Shown in pieces: positions 1 through 9,116 of a stretch of DNA of 56,507 bases. The notes beneath the pieces are model-generated. The model was not told where the DNA came from. It saw only the letters and a program-made list of their open reading frames with translations, and ran no database searches. Source of the stretch: Bradyrhizobium oropedii (lineage in GTDB: Bacteria > Pseudomonadota > Alphaproteobacteria > Rhizobiales > Xanthobacteraceae). A program made the translations under genes and the position numbers. How positions within the stretch are numbered: the first letter of the stretch is position 1; every line of letters begins with the position of its first letter. The DNA lies in the NCBI RefSeq assembly GCF_020889685.1, contig NZ_JACMYO010000033.1:1-56507 (forward strand), written 5' to 3'.

Positions 1-860
1 CGGCCGAGGCCGCAAGGTCCAGCGAGACGGCCAAGCCGGCCGAGCCGCCCAAGCCGCAGCTATCGGCCTGCCGGCAGGCGCTTACCGAGGAGATCGCGAT
101 CGCACCGAGCATTCCGGATATCCACGGCGCCGGCGGCTGCGGCGGCGAGGATCTGGTGCGGCTCGAGGCCATCGTGCTGCCGGACAAGCGCAAGGTCGCA
201 GTCAAACCCGCGGCGATCCTCCGCTGCAAGATGGCAGTCGCGGTCGCCGACTGGGTTCGCACCGATATCGCGCCACTGGCGCAGACCCTCGGCGGCGGGA
301 TCAGCAATCTCGACAATTTCGACTCGTTCGAGTGCCACGGCCGCAATCGCGTCGTCGGCGCGCAGCTCTCCGAGCACGGCCGCGCCAATGCGCTCGATGT
401 GCGCGCCTTTGGTCTCGCCAACGGCAAGTCGATCTCGCTGACCGACCGCAGCGTGGCGCGCGATCTGCGCGAGACCGTGCTGCGCTCGGTCTGCGCCCGC
501 TTCTCCACCGTGCTCGGGCCGGGCTCGGACTGGTACCACGAGGACCATATCCATCTCGACCTTGCGGAGCGTCGCAACAATTACCGGATCTGCCAGTGGA
601 ACGTGTACGACCCTCTGCCGCATGTCGCGCCGCTATTGCCGGCCGAGCGGCCCGAAGGGGCGCCGCCGCGCGAGGTTGCGGCAAAATCCGATGGCGGCAG
701 GCTGGATGCAGCGAAGGCTGATCACGGCAAGAGCGATCAAGACAAGGCTGCCGACGGCAAGGCGGATGCTGCGGGATCAGATGATGCGGCTGCCTCTGAC
801 CGCGCTGTCGAGACCAAGCCGCAGCCAACAAAAAAGCGCCGGCAGAGCCGGCGCTTTTGA
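1..860 (+). CDS. extensin-like family protein, 5' truncated by window edge
   Basis: The open frame runs in from the left edge (first whole codon at base 3) to TGA at 858-860, so the N-terminus is missing. The visible protein has an Ala/Pro/Lys-rich linker, then a Cys-containing domain with segments such as GAGGCGGED, SEHGRANALDVRAF and DWYHEDHIHLDL. The His/Asp-rich arrangement is typical of the extensin-like C-terminal family, which resembles D-Ala-D-Ala carboxypeptidase-like peptidases and is probably periplasmic. The C-terminal ~60 residues are a Lys/Asp/Ala-rich tail of low complexity. An ATG at 156 is in frame, but the conserved domain starts before it, so it is not the start. The enzymatic function is unproven for the family. 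Confidence 0.85.
   Translation, partial: AEAARSSETAKPAEPPKPQLSACRQALTEEIAIAPSIPDIHGAGGCGGEDLVRLEAIVLPDKRKVAVKPAAILRCKMAVAVADWVRTDIAPLAQTLGGGISNLDNFDSFECHGRNRVVGAQLSEHGRANALDVRAFGLANGKSISLTDRSVARDLRETVLRSVCARFSTVLGPGSDWYHEDHIHLDLAERRNNYRICQWNVYDPLPHVAPLLPAERPEGAPPREVAAKSDGGRLDAAKADHGKSDQDKAADGKADAAGSDDAAASDRAVETKPQPTKKRRQSRRF
832..858. terminator. bidirectional rho-independent terminator between convergent genes
   Basis: A perfect 12-bp stem (832-843 pairs with 847-858) with a 3-nt loop has an A-run on the left and a T-run on the right, so it can terminate transcription in both directions. It overlaps the stop codon of the extensin-like gene and lies just beyond the stop of the YkuD gene. Confidence 0.85.
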
Positions 861-884
861 TCTCGTCCGCGTATCAGACGTGGT

Positions 885-1562
885 TCAGTAGGTGGCCATG
901 CTGCCGCCCTGCAATGCCATCTGCGGCTTGTAGGGCGAGTCACCGTGCTTCGGTTCCAGCACCACGACGATGGTGCCGAGCTTGACGTGGTTGTAGAGGT
1001 CGATGACGTCCTCGTTGGTCATGCGGATGCAGCCCGAGGAGATCGACGAACCGATGTATTCCGGCTGGTTGGTGCCGTGAATGCGGAACAGCGTGTCCTT
1101 GCCGCCCGAGTAGAGATACATCGCGCGCGAACCCATCGGATTGTCCGGGCCGGGTGCCACGAAGGTCGGAACGCCGAGACGCGAGATTTCACCGGGGGTC
1201 GGGTGCCAGGCCGGCCATTCGGTCATGCTGCCGACCTTGGCAATGCCGGACCAGGCCATGGCCTCTTCGCCAACGGTGATGCCGTAGCGGATCGCCTTGC
1301 CGTCGTTCAGCACGTAATAGAGGTAATGGTTGTCGGAATCGACCAGGATGGAGCCGGGGGCTTCCTTGCGGTGATATTCGACGATCGCGCGGCGGAACGG
1401 TTCAGCTACCGGCGTCTTGACATAGGTGGTCTTGGCGAGAAGTTCCTTGTCACGCGGCTTGAAGGCAGCAGTATTGGTTGCCTCATAGGTCGTGGCCTGC
1501 ATGCAGCCCGACAACATCAGGCCCGCGGTCAGGATCCCGAGGGTAACTTTGAGCGACGACAT
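885..1562 (-). CDS. L,D-transpeptidase (YkuD domain) lipoprotein
   Basis: 225 residues. The N-terminus is a lipoprotein signal (hydrophobic stretch ending LMLSGC at about residue 20), so the enzyme is probably anchored in the envelope. The YkuD catalytic signature is visible at about residues 163-180: HGTNQPEYIG followed by SSGCIRM, containing the conserved His and the nucleophilic Cys. The family makes 3-3 peptidoglycan cross-links or attaches proteins to peptidoglycan. The gene converges on the extensin-like gene with a shared terminator between them. Length fits the many short YkuD paralogues of rhizobia. Confidence 0.9.
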   Translation of the reverse strand: MSSLKVTLGILTAGLMLSGCMQATTYEATNTAAFKPRDKELLAKTTYVKTPVAEPFRRAIVEYHRKEAPGSILVDSDNHYLYYVLNDGKAIRYGITVGEEAMAWSGIAKVGSMTEWPAWHPTPGEISRLGVPTFVAPGPDNPMGSRAMYLYSGGKDTLFRIHGTNQPEYIGSSISSGCIRMTNEDVIDLYNHVKLGTIVVVLEPKHGDSPYKPQMALQGGSMATY

Positions 1563-1901
1563 GATTACATTCCAATCGAAAATCCGCGCCCGAAAGCGCC
1601 AACATTACGCCCTAAACGCCACGATTCCATGAGGGGCATTATTGCCGAACCGTGGCATTATTCCCAGAGTTTAGATGCCGTTCCCGCATCGCGGGACGCC
1701 GTCTGTGGCTTTTTTGCCGCAAGTCTTCTGGCGCCGGGCCGGTTTTTGTGCAAACAGGCAACGGTTTGCTGAGCCCAGCCCACGTCGCTGCCACCTGGGC
1801 GCCACAAAGGTGGGCGTCCGGTTAATGTCCCGGTCATGAAGCCCCAGCCAGAATCGCGCTAAGTCCGCAGGTCTGCCCGCCCGTTTTTGTGGAGTTCGTT
1901 A
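1563..1901. other. divergent intergenic region between ykuD-type gene and corA-type gene
   Basis: 339 bp without a credible gene; it must hold both divergent promoters. A small perfect stem-loop (1682-1687 with 1691-1696) is the only structure seen. A GGAG ribosome-binding sequence at 1891-1894 serves the downstream ATG at 1902. Confidence 0.5.
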
Positions 1902-2879
1902 ATGCTGTCGGTGTTCGTCCCTTCCGATTTCAGCCTCAAGAAGGTCGTCGCCACGGAACTGTCGGCGCTGCCGGAGAATGCGGTCTGGGTCGATCTGGCG
2001 AATCCGACCGTTGAGGAGGACAGGGCCGTCGAGAAGCTGGCGGGGATCGCGGTTCCGACCCGCGAAGACATGCAGGAGATCGAGATCTCCAGCCGCCTCT
2101 ATATCGAGAACAGCGCGCGCTACATGACCGCGACGCTGATGTGCCAATCCGATACCGACATGCCGCGGACCACGGCGGTCACCTTCATTCTGACCGGCCA
2201 TCGGCTGGTCACGGTGCGCTACGACCTTCCGAAGCCGTTCGCACTGGTCGAGAACAAGCTGGCCCGCTCCTGTGCCCCCAGCATCACCGGCGAGCAGGTG
2301 CTGATGGAACTGCTGGATGCGGTGATCGACCGCTGCGCCGACATCCTGGAGCGCTGCGGGGCCGACATCGACCAGGTCTCCCACGACATCTTCGAGCCGG
2401 AGAGCGAACGCCACGGCCACGCCAAGCAATATTCCCAGATCCTGATCGCGATCGGCCGCAAGGGCGACTTGACCTCGAAGGTCCGCGAAAGCCTGGTCTC
2501 GATCGGCCGCCTCGTGACCTTCCTCTCGGCGATCGTGGAAGGGGTGAAATGGTCCAAGGACATGCGCGAGCAGCTCAAGACCATGCAGCGTGACGTGGCC
2601 TCACTGACCGACCACGCCTCCTACCTCTCCAGCAAAATTACTTTCGTGCTCGATGCCATGCTCGGCGTGGTCAATCTGGAACAGAACAACATCATCAAGC
2701 TGTTCTCGGTGATGGCGGTGGTGCTGATGCCGCCGACGCTGATTGCCTCGATCTACGGCATGAACTTCAAGGCGATGCCGGAACTCGAATGGGCGCACGG
2801 CTATCCGTATGCACTGGTGCTGATGCTGATGGCGGCGATCGTGCCGTACTGGATTTTCAAGTGGAAGAAGTGGCTCTAA
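1902..2879 (+). CDS. corA: CorA family magnesium/divalent cation transporter
   Basis: About 325 residues. The protein has a large soluble N-terminal domain, a long helical central part (about 150-260) and two C-terminal membrane segments, with the family signature YGMNF in the loop between them (about residues 288-292). This is the CorA selectivity-loop motif for Mg2+/Co2+/Ni2+ uptake as a pentamer in the inner membrane. ATG at 1902 is chosen over an upstream TTG (1887) because GGAG sits seven bases before it. The gene stands alone. The substrate is inferred from family only. Confidence 0.88.
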   Translation: MLSVFVPSDFSLKKVVATELSALPENAVWVDLANPTVEEDRAVEKLAGIAVPTREDMQEIEISSRLYIENSARYMTATLMCQSDTDMPRTTAVTFILTGHRLVTVRYDLPKPFALVENKLARSCAPSITGEQVLMELLDAVIDRCADILERCGADIDQVSHDIFEPESERHGHAKQYSQILIAIGRKGDLTSKVRESLVSIGRLVTFLSAIVEGVKWSKDMREQLKTMQRDVASLTDHASYLSSKITFVLDAMLGVVNLEQNNIIKLFSVMAVVLMPPTLIASIYGMNFKAMPELEWAHGYPYALVLMLMAAIVPYWIFKWKKWL

Positions 2880-3019
2880 GGCCTGTTTTTTTAGGGCACG
2901 CGTCGCATTTTGGGATTCGGGCAACTGCCTTATTTCCTCTGCTAAAATTTGAGCGTTGCGCTGAACGTTTGGGCGAAACTTGTCTGCGATAACGCCTGCC
3001 TCGAAGCCGGAGGACAGCA

Positions 3020-3241
3020 ATGGTTGAGAAGATCATAACGCCACGGCGTAACGTCATCGACTTTGCGCGCTATCAACAGGATCGCGCAGCAGGCAAGGTG
3101 CAGGCGATCTCGCCGAGACTTTGCCGTTACTGTGACGCGGCGCTGCTTGATGGCGAGGACGAAGACGAATGCTCCAGCGCACTGAACGACGTCGCGCTGC
3201 GGCAGCCTGGGAAGAAGTCACGCCGGTTTTACGCCGACTAG
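3020..3241 (+). CDS. small hypothetical protein with CxxC motif
   Basis: 73 residues, not recognised. A strong GGAGG ribosome-binding site lies seven bases upstream of the ATG. The protein has a basic N-terminus, a CRYCDAALLDGEDEDEC segment with a CxxC pair (and a third Cys) that could bind metal, and a basic C-terminus. It lies 140 bp downstream of the corA-type gene on the same strand. The ribosome-binding site and Cys pattern favour a real gene, but no function can be assigned. Confidence 0.55.
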   Translation: MVEKIITPRRNVIDFARYQQDRAAGKVQAISPRLCRYCDAALLDGEDEDECSSALNDVALRQPGKKSRRFYAD

Positions 3242-3361
3242 AGGCAGAAGCCTCGTCGGCGTCGTTACGCCTGCAAGTGAAGCAATCCCAATGTGACGGC
3301 CGCGGCGGCGGCCGGGATCGCCTCGAAACTTCCTTCCCCGAAATTGCGGCTCATCCGAAGC

Positions 3362-4114
3362 TCAGACGTGCTGACCACCGTTAATGTGGATTTCCGCACC
3401 GTTCACGTAAGAGCTGGTCTCCGTACAGAGAACGTAAATGATCTTGGCGACCTCGTCCGGGGTGCCGAGGCGATGCATCGGGATCTGCTGGTCGACGATC
3501 TTCTCGGTGCCCGGTGACAGGATCGAGGTATCGATCTCGCCCGGCGCGATCGAATTGACGCGAACGCCGACGCGGCCGAAGTCCGACGCCATCTCCCGGG
3601 TCAGCGCCGCCAGCGCGGCTTTCGACGTCGCGTAGGCTGCGCCCGCGAACGGATGCACGCGCGAGCCGGCGATCGAGGTGACGTTCACCACCGCGCCCTT
3701 GGCGTGCTTCAACTCCTCGATCAGCCCGCGCGCGATCATGACCGGTGCGAAGAAGTTGACGTGGAAAACATGGGTCCAGGTCTCGATGTCGGTGTCCATG
3801 GTGCCGAGCCGGCTGCCGTCGGGCGCTTTCGGCGAGATCGCGGCATTGTTGACCAGCGCGTGCAGTTCATCGTTATCCAGCCGCTGCCGGATCTCCGAGA
3901 TCGCGCGCACCGTGTCGTCATGGCTGCCGAGATCGACCTCGATGTGATCTTCCGGGCCGGCGCCCCAGGGGCAGACCTCCGGAAACGCGTGCCGCGAGAG
4001 GGTGATGACGCGCCAGCCGGCGGACGAGAACCGGATCGCGGTGGCATGGCCGATGCCGCGGCTCGCGCCGGTCAGGAGCAGCGTGCGCCGCGGCGCATTG
4101 GAAGGGCGGGTCAT
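3362..4114 (-). CDS. SDR family NAD(P)-dependent oxidoreductase
   Basis: 250 residues with a classical short-chain dehydrogenase layout: cofactor motif TGASRGIG at about residues 16-23, NNAA in strand 4, catalytic Ser in the NVTSIAGS stretch, and YATSK (catalytic Tyr-x-x-x-Lys). The TGxxxGxG motif and following residues bind NAD(P); the substrate cannot be told. It lies 148 bp downstream of pdxH on the same strand and may be co-transcribed. Confidence 0.9.
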   Translation of the reverse strand: MTRPSNAPRRTLLLTGASRGIGHATAIRFSSAGWRVITLSRHAFPEVCPWGAGPEDHIEVDLGSHDDTVRAISEIRQRLDNDELHALVNNAAISPKAPDGSRLGTMDTDIETWTHVFHVNFFAPVMIARGLIEELKHAKGAVVNVTSIAGSRVHPFAGAAYATSKAALAALTREMASDFGRVGVRVNSIAPGEIDTSILSPGTEKIVDQQIPMHRLGTPDEVAKIIYVLCTETSSYVNGAEIHINGGQHV

Positions 4115-4262
4115 CGACAGTTTCTTTCGTTTTCGTCATGCGCGGCGTCGTGCCGGGCATCGACGTCTTCGAATGTTTGAAGATCGGGGACGTCGATGGC
4201 CGGGGTCACCTTACACGAAGACGCGCTTCGCACTTTTGCCCTTCCATGACGGTTGCATTTTT

Positions 4263-4904
4263 TCAGGGATAGAGCCGCACCTTCGACCAGGCGTTGCCGG
4301 CGGCATCGCGGCGGAATTCGATGCGGTCGTGCAGGCGGAACGGGCGGTCGTGCCAGAACTCGAAGCGTTGTGGCGTGATCCGCCAGCCGCTCCAGCCCGG
4401 CGGCCGCGGCACCTCGCCGATGACGTATTTCGCGCCGGCCTTGGCGATCGCCTGCTCGAAGGCGAAGCGGCTTTCGAGCGGCTGCGACTGCTTGCTGGCC
4501 CAGGCGCCGATCTGCGCCTGCTTCGGCCTTGTGGCGAAATAGGCATCGGCCTCGGCATCGGTGACCGGCGTGACCGGTCCGCGGATGCGCACCTGTCGGC
4601 GCAGCGATTTCCAGTGAAACAGTAAAGCGGCCTTAGGATTTGAGGCCAATTCGCGGCCCTTGGCGCTGGCAATGTGGCTGTAGAACACGAAGCCGTCGGC
4701 ATCGAAGCCCTTCATCAGCACCATCCGCACGTCGGGCAGTCCGTCGGCATCGACGGTCGCGAGCGCCATCGCGTTCGGATCGTTCGGCTCGGACTTGACC
4801 GCCTCCGCAAACCATTCGCCGAACAGGGCGAACGGCTCCTCCGCCGCGGTGAAATCACCCGATGTTAACGGTGTCGGGTGTTTGATGGAGGTCGTGTCGG
4901 TCAT
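4263..4904 (-). CDS. pdxH: pyridoxamine 5'-phosphate oxidase
   Basis: 213 residues, the usual length. The sequence shows FMN- and substrate-binding stretches typical of Pdx[53 protein letters not shown], and a C-terminus with HDRIEFRR and a YP ending. It oxidises pyridoxamine/pyridoxine 5'-phosphate to pyridoxal 5'-phosphate in the cytoplasm. The gene is divergent from the lipoprotein gene at 4920, with start regions almost abutting, so both promoters must overlap coding sequence. Confidence 0.95.
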   Translation of the reverse strand: MTDTTSIKHPTPLTSGDFTAAEEPFALFGEWFAEAVKSEPNDPNAMALATVDADGLPDVRMVLMKGFDADGFVFYSHIASAKGRELASNPKAALLFHWKSLRRQVRIRGPVTPVTDAEADAYFATRPKQAQIGAWASKQSQPLESRFAFEQAIAKAGAKYVIGEVPRPPGWSGWRITPQRFEFWHDRPFRLHDRIEFRRDAAGNAWSKVRLYP

Positions 4905-4919
4905 GTCAGGAGTCCCGAT

Positions 4920-5420
4920 TTGCGTTCGCCCGCGTCCGAGCGCGCGTTTCTAGCCCTATATAGGGCATGGGGGCGCGTTGGCCTATCGGCGATCCACCCC
5001 GCAGGCGCGGTGGTGACACTGATCCTGATTGGCGTCGGCGCAGGCGGCTGCAGCCTGTCGCGCACCGATGCCTTCGCCAAATTGGACGACAAGGATGTGA
5101 CGGGCTCGATCAGCCCGACCCAGGTCAACGCTGCCGTGCCGACCGACAGCGATCTCGCTTTCGCCCGCAACGCCGCCTCCGACGTGCTGACCAAGGGCGA
5201 CAAGGATTCCAGCCAGCCGTGGGAAAACCCTCAAACCGGTGCGCGCGGATCGGTGACGCCGCTGGCCCAGGCCTATTCGGGCGAGGACGGCAAGACGTGC
5301 CGGGACTTCCTCGCCAGCTATGTCAATGGAGCCACCGAGAGCTGGCTACAGGGTGCTGCTTGCAAGGCTGGACAGGGGCGGTGGGAAATCCATAGTCTGA
5401 AGCCGTGGAGAAAGTCCTGA
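4920..5420 (+). CDS. surface lipoprotein of the RT0821/Lpp0805-like type
   Basis: About 166 residues. A hydrophobic stretch ends GVGAGGC, a lipobox, so the mature protein is probably a lipidated envelope protein. The C-terminal half contains [19 protein letters not shown], followed by a Cys and [14 protein letters not shown], a pattern I associate with short rickettsial/rhizobial surface proteins of this family (from memory). TTG at 4920 is proposed as start because AGGAG lies seven bases upstream. An in-frame GTG at 4878 would overlap pdxH. The function is unknown. Confidence 0.7.
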   Translation: MRSPASERAFLALYRAWGRVGLSAIHPAGAVVTLILIGVGAGGCSLSRTDAFAKLDDKDVTGSISPTQVNAAVPTDSDLAFARNAASDVLTKGDKDSSQPWENPQTGARGSVTPLAQAYSGEDGKTCRDFLASYVNGATESWLQGAACKAGQGRWEIHSLKPWRKS

Positions 5421-5542
5421 GAGTTCCGGAGAAGCCGGTAGCGGACTAGTTGCAAAAATGCCACTGAGCCCCCACATGAAGGCAAAGTGGGCCCGAATGG
5501 GTTCTCAGCAGGACTGATTTTCCCGTGAAGGAGACGTGACGG

Positions 5543-6502
5543 ATGCGCGACCCCTATGAGGTCTTGGGGGTGCAGCGGAGTGCAAGCGCTGCGACGATCA
5601 AGAGTGCTTATCGCAAGCTCGCCAAGAAGCATCACCCTGACAACAACAACAACGACCCGAAGGCGGCTGCCCGCTTTGCGGAGATCAACACGGCCAACGA
5701 GATCGTCGGCGACGAGGACAAGCGCAAGCAGTTCGATCGCGGCGAGATCGATGCCGATGGCAAGCCGCGCTTCCAGGGGTTCCCCGGCGGCGGCGGCGCC
5801 GGCGGCCGTGCCGGTCCGGGTGGATTCGAATACAGCTTCCGCGGCGGCCCCGGTGGCGGTGGGGGCGGCGGCAGCTTCGAGGACATCCTCAACAGCATGT
5901 TCGGCAATGCCGCGCGTGCCGGCAGCGCCCGTGCGGGCCGAGCCAGCCCGTTCGAGTTCGACGGCGGCGGGGTCGGCGTCGACCTCGACCTTTCGGTCGC
6001 GATGACGGTGTCGCTGGAGGAATCGGTCAGGGGCGGCGACAAGCGCGTCCGCCTGCCGACCGGCCGTGAGCTCAACGTCAAGATTCCGCCCGGCGTCACC
6101 GCCGGCCAGCAGATCCGGCTGAAGGGGCAGGGCGACACTGCGCAAGGCCATCCGCCCGGCGATCTCCTGATCACGATCTCGATCGCGCCGCATCCGTTCT
6201 TCAAGATCGACGGCAACGATCTGCGGATCGACCTGCCCGTGACCCTGTATGAGGCGGTGCTGGGCGGCAAGGTCCGCGTGCCGACGCTCGGCAGCGCGGT
6301 CGAACTGTCGATCCCGAAAAACACCTCGAGCGGACGCACCTTCCGCCTCAAGGGCAAGGGGCTGTCGAAGGCGGGGGTGACCGGCGACCTCTACGTCACG
6401 ACCCGCATCGTCCTTCCCGACGGGAACGATGCCGAGCTTGAGGCATTGATGCAGACGTGGCGGGAGCGTAACCCCTACAATCCGCGCAGCGATCTCGGCT
6501 GA
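5543..6502 (+). CDS. DnaJ-like co-chaperone (J domain plus C-terminal peptide-binding domains, no zinc finger)
   Basis: 319 residues. The J domain occupies residues 1-70 with the essential HPD tripeptide (KHHPDNN). A long Gly-rich linker (about 80-130) follows, then two DnaJ C-terminal beta domains (about 150-310). The four CxxCxGxG zinc repeats of true DnaJ are absent, so this is a CbpA-like (type II) Hsp40 that stimulates DnaK ATPase. An AAGGAGA ribosome-binding site precedes the ATG. The gene appears monocistronic. Confidence 0.93.
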   Translation: MRDPYEVLGVQRSASAATIKSAYRKLAKKHHPDNNNNDPKAAARFAEINTANEIVGDEDKRKQFDRGEIDADGKPRFQGFPGGGGAGGRAGPGGFEYSFRGGPGGGGGGGSFEDILNSMFGNAARAGSARAGRASPFEFDGGGVGVDLDLSVAMTVSLEESVRGGDKRVRLPTGRELNVKIPPGVTAGQQIRLKGQGDTAQGHPPGDLLITISIAPHPFFKIDGNDLRIDLPVTLYEAVLGGKVRVPTLGSAVELSIPKNTSSGRTFRLKGKGLSKAGVTGDLYVTTRIVLPDGNDAELEALMQTWRERNPYNPRSDLG

Positions 6503-6890
6503 CCGCCGAGGGCGCGCCCCAGAGACGCGAAGACGCGAAACTGCAACTACCCCGGACTCTATCGGGGTAGACGCCGCGCCGTGAGCGCGTCAAAGGATGA
6601 CCGGCCGTCCAGCTCCTGGTCTGCGGCGTGCAGACCCGGATGGCGGAAAAAGGAGTGCGGCCTCGAGAGGGGGACCAGCGCGGTACACAAAACCCCAATC
6701 GAGGCCGCGTGCGCCGATCGGCGGATCGGGCGCAGATCATCTTCGCGTGAGCATCCGGTACGATAATGAGACGCGTCAATGACGCGAATCGAAGTTTTCA
6801 ATGTCGGAATTGGGACGCCGGGTGAGGCTGGATTCACTTACTCGAAACGGCGCAATTTCGCGACGTGATCTCCCGTAGAATTACGGGAGA
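6503..6890. other. intergenic region with two stem-loops
   Basis: 388 bp between convergent genes. A stem-loop at 6547-6554/6563-6570 (8-bp stem) lies 45 bp after the J-protein gene and may end its transcript. A perfect 11-bp stem (6867-6877 with 6882-6892, loop GAAT) overlaps the stop codon of the leftward anti-sigma gene. Neither has a strong T-run. Open frames here have no recognisable content. Confidence 0.5.
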
Positions 6891-7655
6891 TCAACCTCCG
6901 CTCTTCTCCATCTGATCGTAGACGGCCTGCGCGACCTGGGTCAGCCGGCTGCGGTCGGTGCCGCCGCTGACGACATAGGCGACGCCCCGATCGGCCCAGA
7001 ACAGCGCGCCGTCGCTGCCCTGCGCGGCATAACGCATCTGCGTCGCCTCGGTCTTCGCCTTGGCGGTGTAGACCGTGAAGCGCTCGCCGGACGTGCTCTC
7101 ATACATCAGGAACGACGCCGGCCCGCTCGGGCCGGGCAGCAGGCGGCCGCCGACCAGCTTCAGCCCGGCGAGTTCCGGCGCACGCACGGCCCAGCCGCAG
7201 CGCTTGGTCAGCCACTGCTGCAGATGGTCGCGCTCGCTGCCGGGCACCTCGACGGGATGGCGAACCTCGACCACGTAGAGCCGGTGGGCATCGAGCGCGT
7301 CGAGCGTGAAGCTCTGGAAGGTCGACGGCGCAGCCGTAGCGCCGCGCGCGACCCAGCCGACGCCGCCGCCGGCGATGAAGGCCATCAGCGTTGCCGCCAC
7401 CGCGCCATAGATCCAGCGGCGCGGCTGGCGCACCAGCCGCTCGAGCTCGAGCCGCTTCGGCACGGCCTCGTCCAGCACGGTATCGTAGCGCGCATGCAGC
7501 GTCTCGGCCATCGCGCGCCATGACTGCACCCGCGCCGCGTCGTCAGGATGCGTGGCGAGCCACGCCTCGACGTCGCCGCGGCGTTCGGCCGGCAGCTCGT
7601 TGTCGACGTAAGCGTGCAGCTCGTCTTCGGTGACGGGGATGTTCGGGTCGGTCAT
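6891..7655 (-). CDS. anti-sigma factor family membrane protein
   Basis: About 254 residues. The N-terminus (ELHAYVDNELPAERR) is the short helical zinc-finger-like sigma-binding domain seen in anti-sigma factors, though the zinc Cys pair is not present. One membrane helix is visible at about residues 90-110 (AAVATLMAFIAGGGVGWVA), followed by a periplasmic sensor-like domain. It follows the ECF sigma gene by 67 bp on the same strand, the normal sigma/anti-sigma arrangement. It presumably sequesters that sigma factor at the membrane. ATG at 7655 is preferred over TTG at 7673. Confidence 0.8.
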   Translation of the reverse strand: MTDPNIPVTEDELHAYVDNELPAERRGDVEAWLATHPDDAARVQSWRAMAETLHARYDTVLDEAVPKRLELERLVRQPRRWIYGAVAATLMAFIAGGGVGWVARGATAAPSTFQSFTLDALDAHRLYVVEVRHPVEVPGSERDHLQQWLTKRCGWAVRAPELAGLKLVGGRLLPGPSGPASFLMYESTSGERFTVYTAKAKTEATQMRYAAQGSDGALFWADRGVAYVVSGGTDRSRLTQVAQAVYDQMEKSGG

Positions 7656-7722
7656 ATCAGTCGTCTCTGCCAAATCTTGTTTGAAAATCGTTCAAGCGTA
7701 ACACCTGCCATCGCGCACATTA

Positions 7723-8210
7723 TCATTTCACCCGCCGCAGCGCCGGGCGCTGGCCCTCGATCGATGCCCGCACATGGGCGCGCGCGCGGGCGAGGCGGGA
7801 CATCACCGTGCCGATCGCACGCCCTGGATGTCGGCGACCTCCCGGTAGCTCATGCCCTCCAGCATCACGAGCAGCAGCACCGAGCGTTGCTCCTCGACCA
7901 GCGTCGACAGCGCGCGCTCGATGTCGCGTCCCTCGGCCTCGGTGCCGCTGGCGTCGGCATTGTTGTCGAGCAGCGGCATCAGGGGCGGCCGCCGCGCCAG
8001 CGAGCGCCTTCGGTTCTTATTCAGATTGGTCAGGATCGTATAGAGCCAGCTCCTGACATCGCCGCCGAGAAACAGCCGCTCCGAGCGCAGCGCGCGCACC
8101 AGCGTGTCCTGCACCAGATCGTCGGCGATATCCGTGTCACGTGCCAGCGCGCGCGCATAGCGGCGGAGCGCCGGAATCATGGCTTCGACACTTTGACGAA
8201 ACGCGGTCAT
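7723..8210 (-). pseudogene. ECF-family RNA polymerase sigma factor, frameshifted in region 4
   Basis: From ATG at 8210 the frame encodes region 2 (YARALARDTDIADDLVQDT, RSWLYTILTN) and the start of region 4 (LVEEQRSVLLLVMLEGMSYREVADIQGV). The frame then runs into RSAR and a stop at about 7803. Removing the shift by adding one base near 7817 restores PIGTVMSRLARARAHVR and continues to a natural TGA at 7723-7725 with ALRRVK. A single-base deletion therefore splits the recognition helix that reads the -35 element. As written the protein should not bind promoters normally. It is either a true mutation or a sequencing error in a GC-rich stretch. The partner anti-sigma gene downstream is intact. Confidence 0.85.
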
Positions 8211-8441
8211 GCATCCAGTCTTCGATGGTCTCGGCGACAGTGCCTTGCCCAACATAACACCCTAACGGCGTGGCTATTCCGGTTGCACCGATCTCTGCGC
8301 ATACCGCCTCAGCTGCGGCCGATTTGGGCTTGTCGCCAGCCGAAGCGCTGGTGTACCTCGGAGCCGAAAAAAAATCGAAGCGTGGAAGCCTTGATATCAG
8401 GCGCCCGACAGCTCGCTCAGCAAGGACCAGCCGTTACGGGA

Positions 8442-9041
8442 ATGCCGGTGCCAACGATCTACTACATCCGCCACGGCGAAACCTCGTGGAACGCCGAAGG
8501 CCGGCTTCAGGGCGCGCAGGACATTGCCCTCAACGAGCGCGGCCGCGCCCAGGCCGCGCAGGCCGGGCGCATCCTCGCCGGTCTGCTGGCGCGCGATGGC
8601 CGTGACAAGACGACGCTGCCGTTCGTCGCGAGCCCGCTGATCCGGGCGCGCGCGACCATGGAGCTGGTGCGCACCGAGCTCGGCCTGCCGCCGGGCGACT
8701 ATGCCCTCGACGACAGGCTGCGCGAGATCGGCTACGGGACGTGGGAGGGCTCGACGCTGGCGCAGGCGCAGGCTGCCGATCCCGTCGTCTATGCCCGCCG
8801 TCTGGCCGAGAAGTGGACGGTGGCGCCGGAGGGCGGCGAGAGCTATGTCGACGTGCAGGTGCGGATGACCGAGTGGTACCATTCGGTGACCTCCGACACG
8901 GTCGCCGTCGCCCATGGCGGCACAGCGCGGGCCTTGATGGTGACGCTCGGCTTCGAGACGCCGGCCTCGGCCGCCGAGCTCTATATCGAGCAGGGCGCAG
9001 TCTACGTGTTCGGCGCGGCGGGCCTGCAGAAATATAGTTAA
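8442..9041 (+). CDS. histidine phosphatase family protein (phosphoglycerate mutase-like)
   Basis: About 199 residues. The catalytic RHGE signature lies at residues 10-13 (IYYIRHGETSWN). The second catalytic region (VAVAHGGTARALM) is near residue 150, and further family landmarks are SPLIRARATMEL and EIGYGTWEG. The family uses a phosphohistidine intermediate; the substrate cannot be read from sequence. ATG at 8442 gives the canonical short N-terminus; the frame stays open far upstream without homology. Confidence 0.9.
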   Translation: MPVPTIYYIRHGETSWNAEGRLQGAQDIALNERGRAQAAQAGRILAGLLARDGRDKTTLPFVASPLIRARATMELVRTELGLPPGDYALDDRLREIGYGTWEGSTLAQAQAADPVVYARRLAEKWTVAPEGGESYVDVQVRMTEWYHSVTSDTVAVAHGGTARALMVTLGFETPASAAELYIEQGAVYVFGAAGLQKYS

Positions 9042-9116
9042 GGGCGCCGGGGCAGCCACGTCTTCGGGGGCATGAAACCCGTTTGACGGTGTCGACCCTG
9101 CGCGTTACGACACGCC

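Noticed and set aside
6559..6837. Leftward ~92-codon ORF in the J-protein/anti-sigma spacer
   Set aside because: Atypical composition for the region and no family motif or start signal.
7803..8255. Programmed frameshift in the sigma factor gene
   Set aside because: No slippery heptamer or downstream pseudoknot seen; a plain one-base indel explains it.
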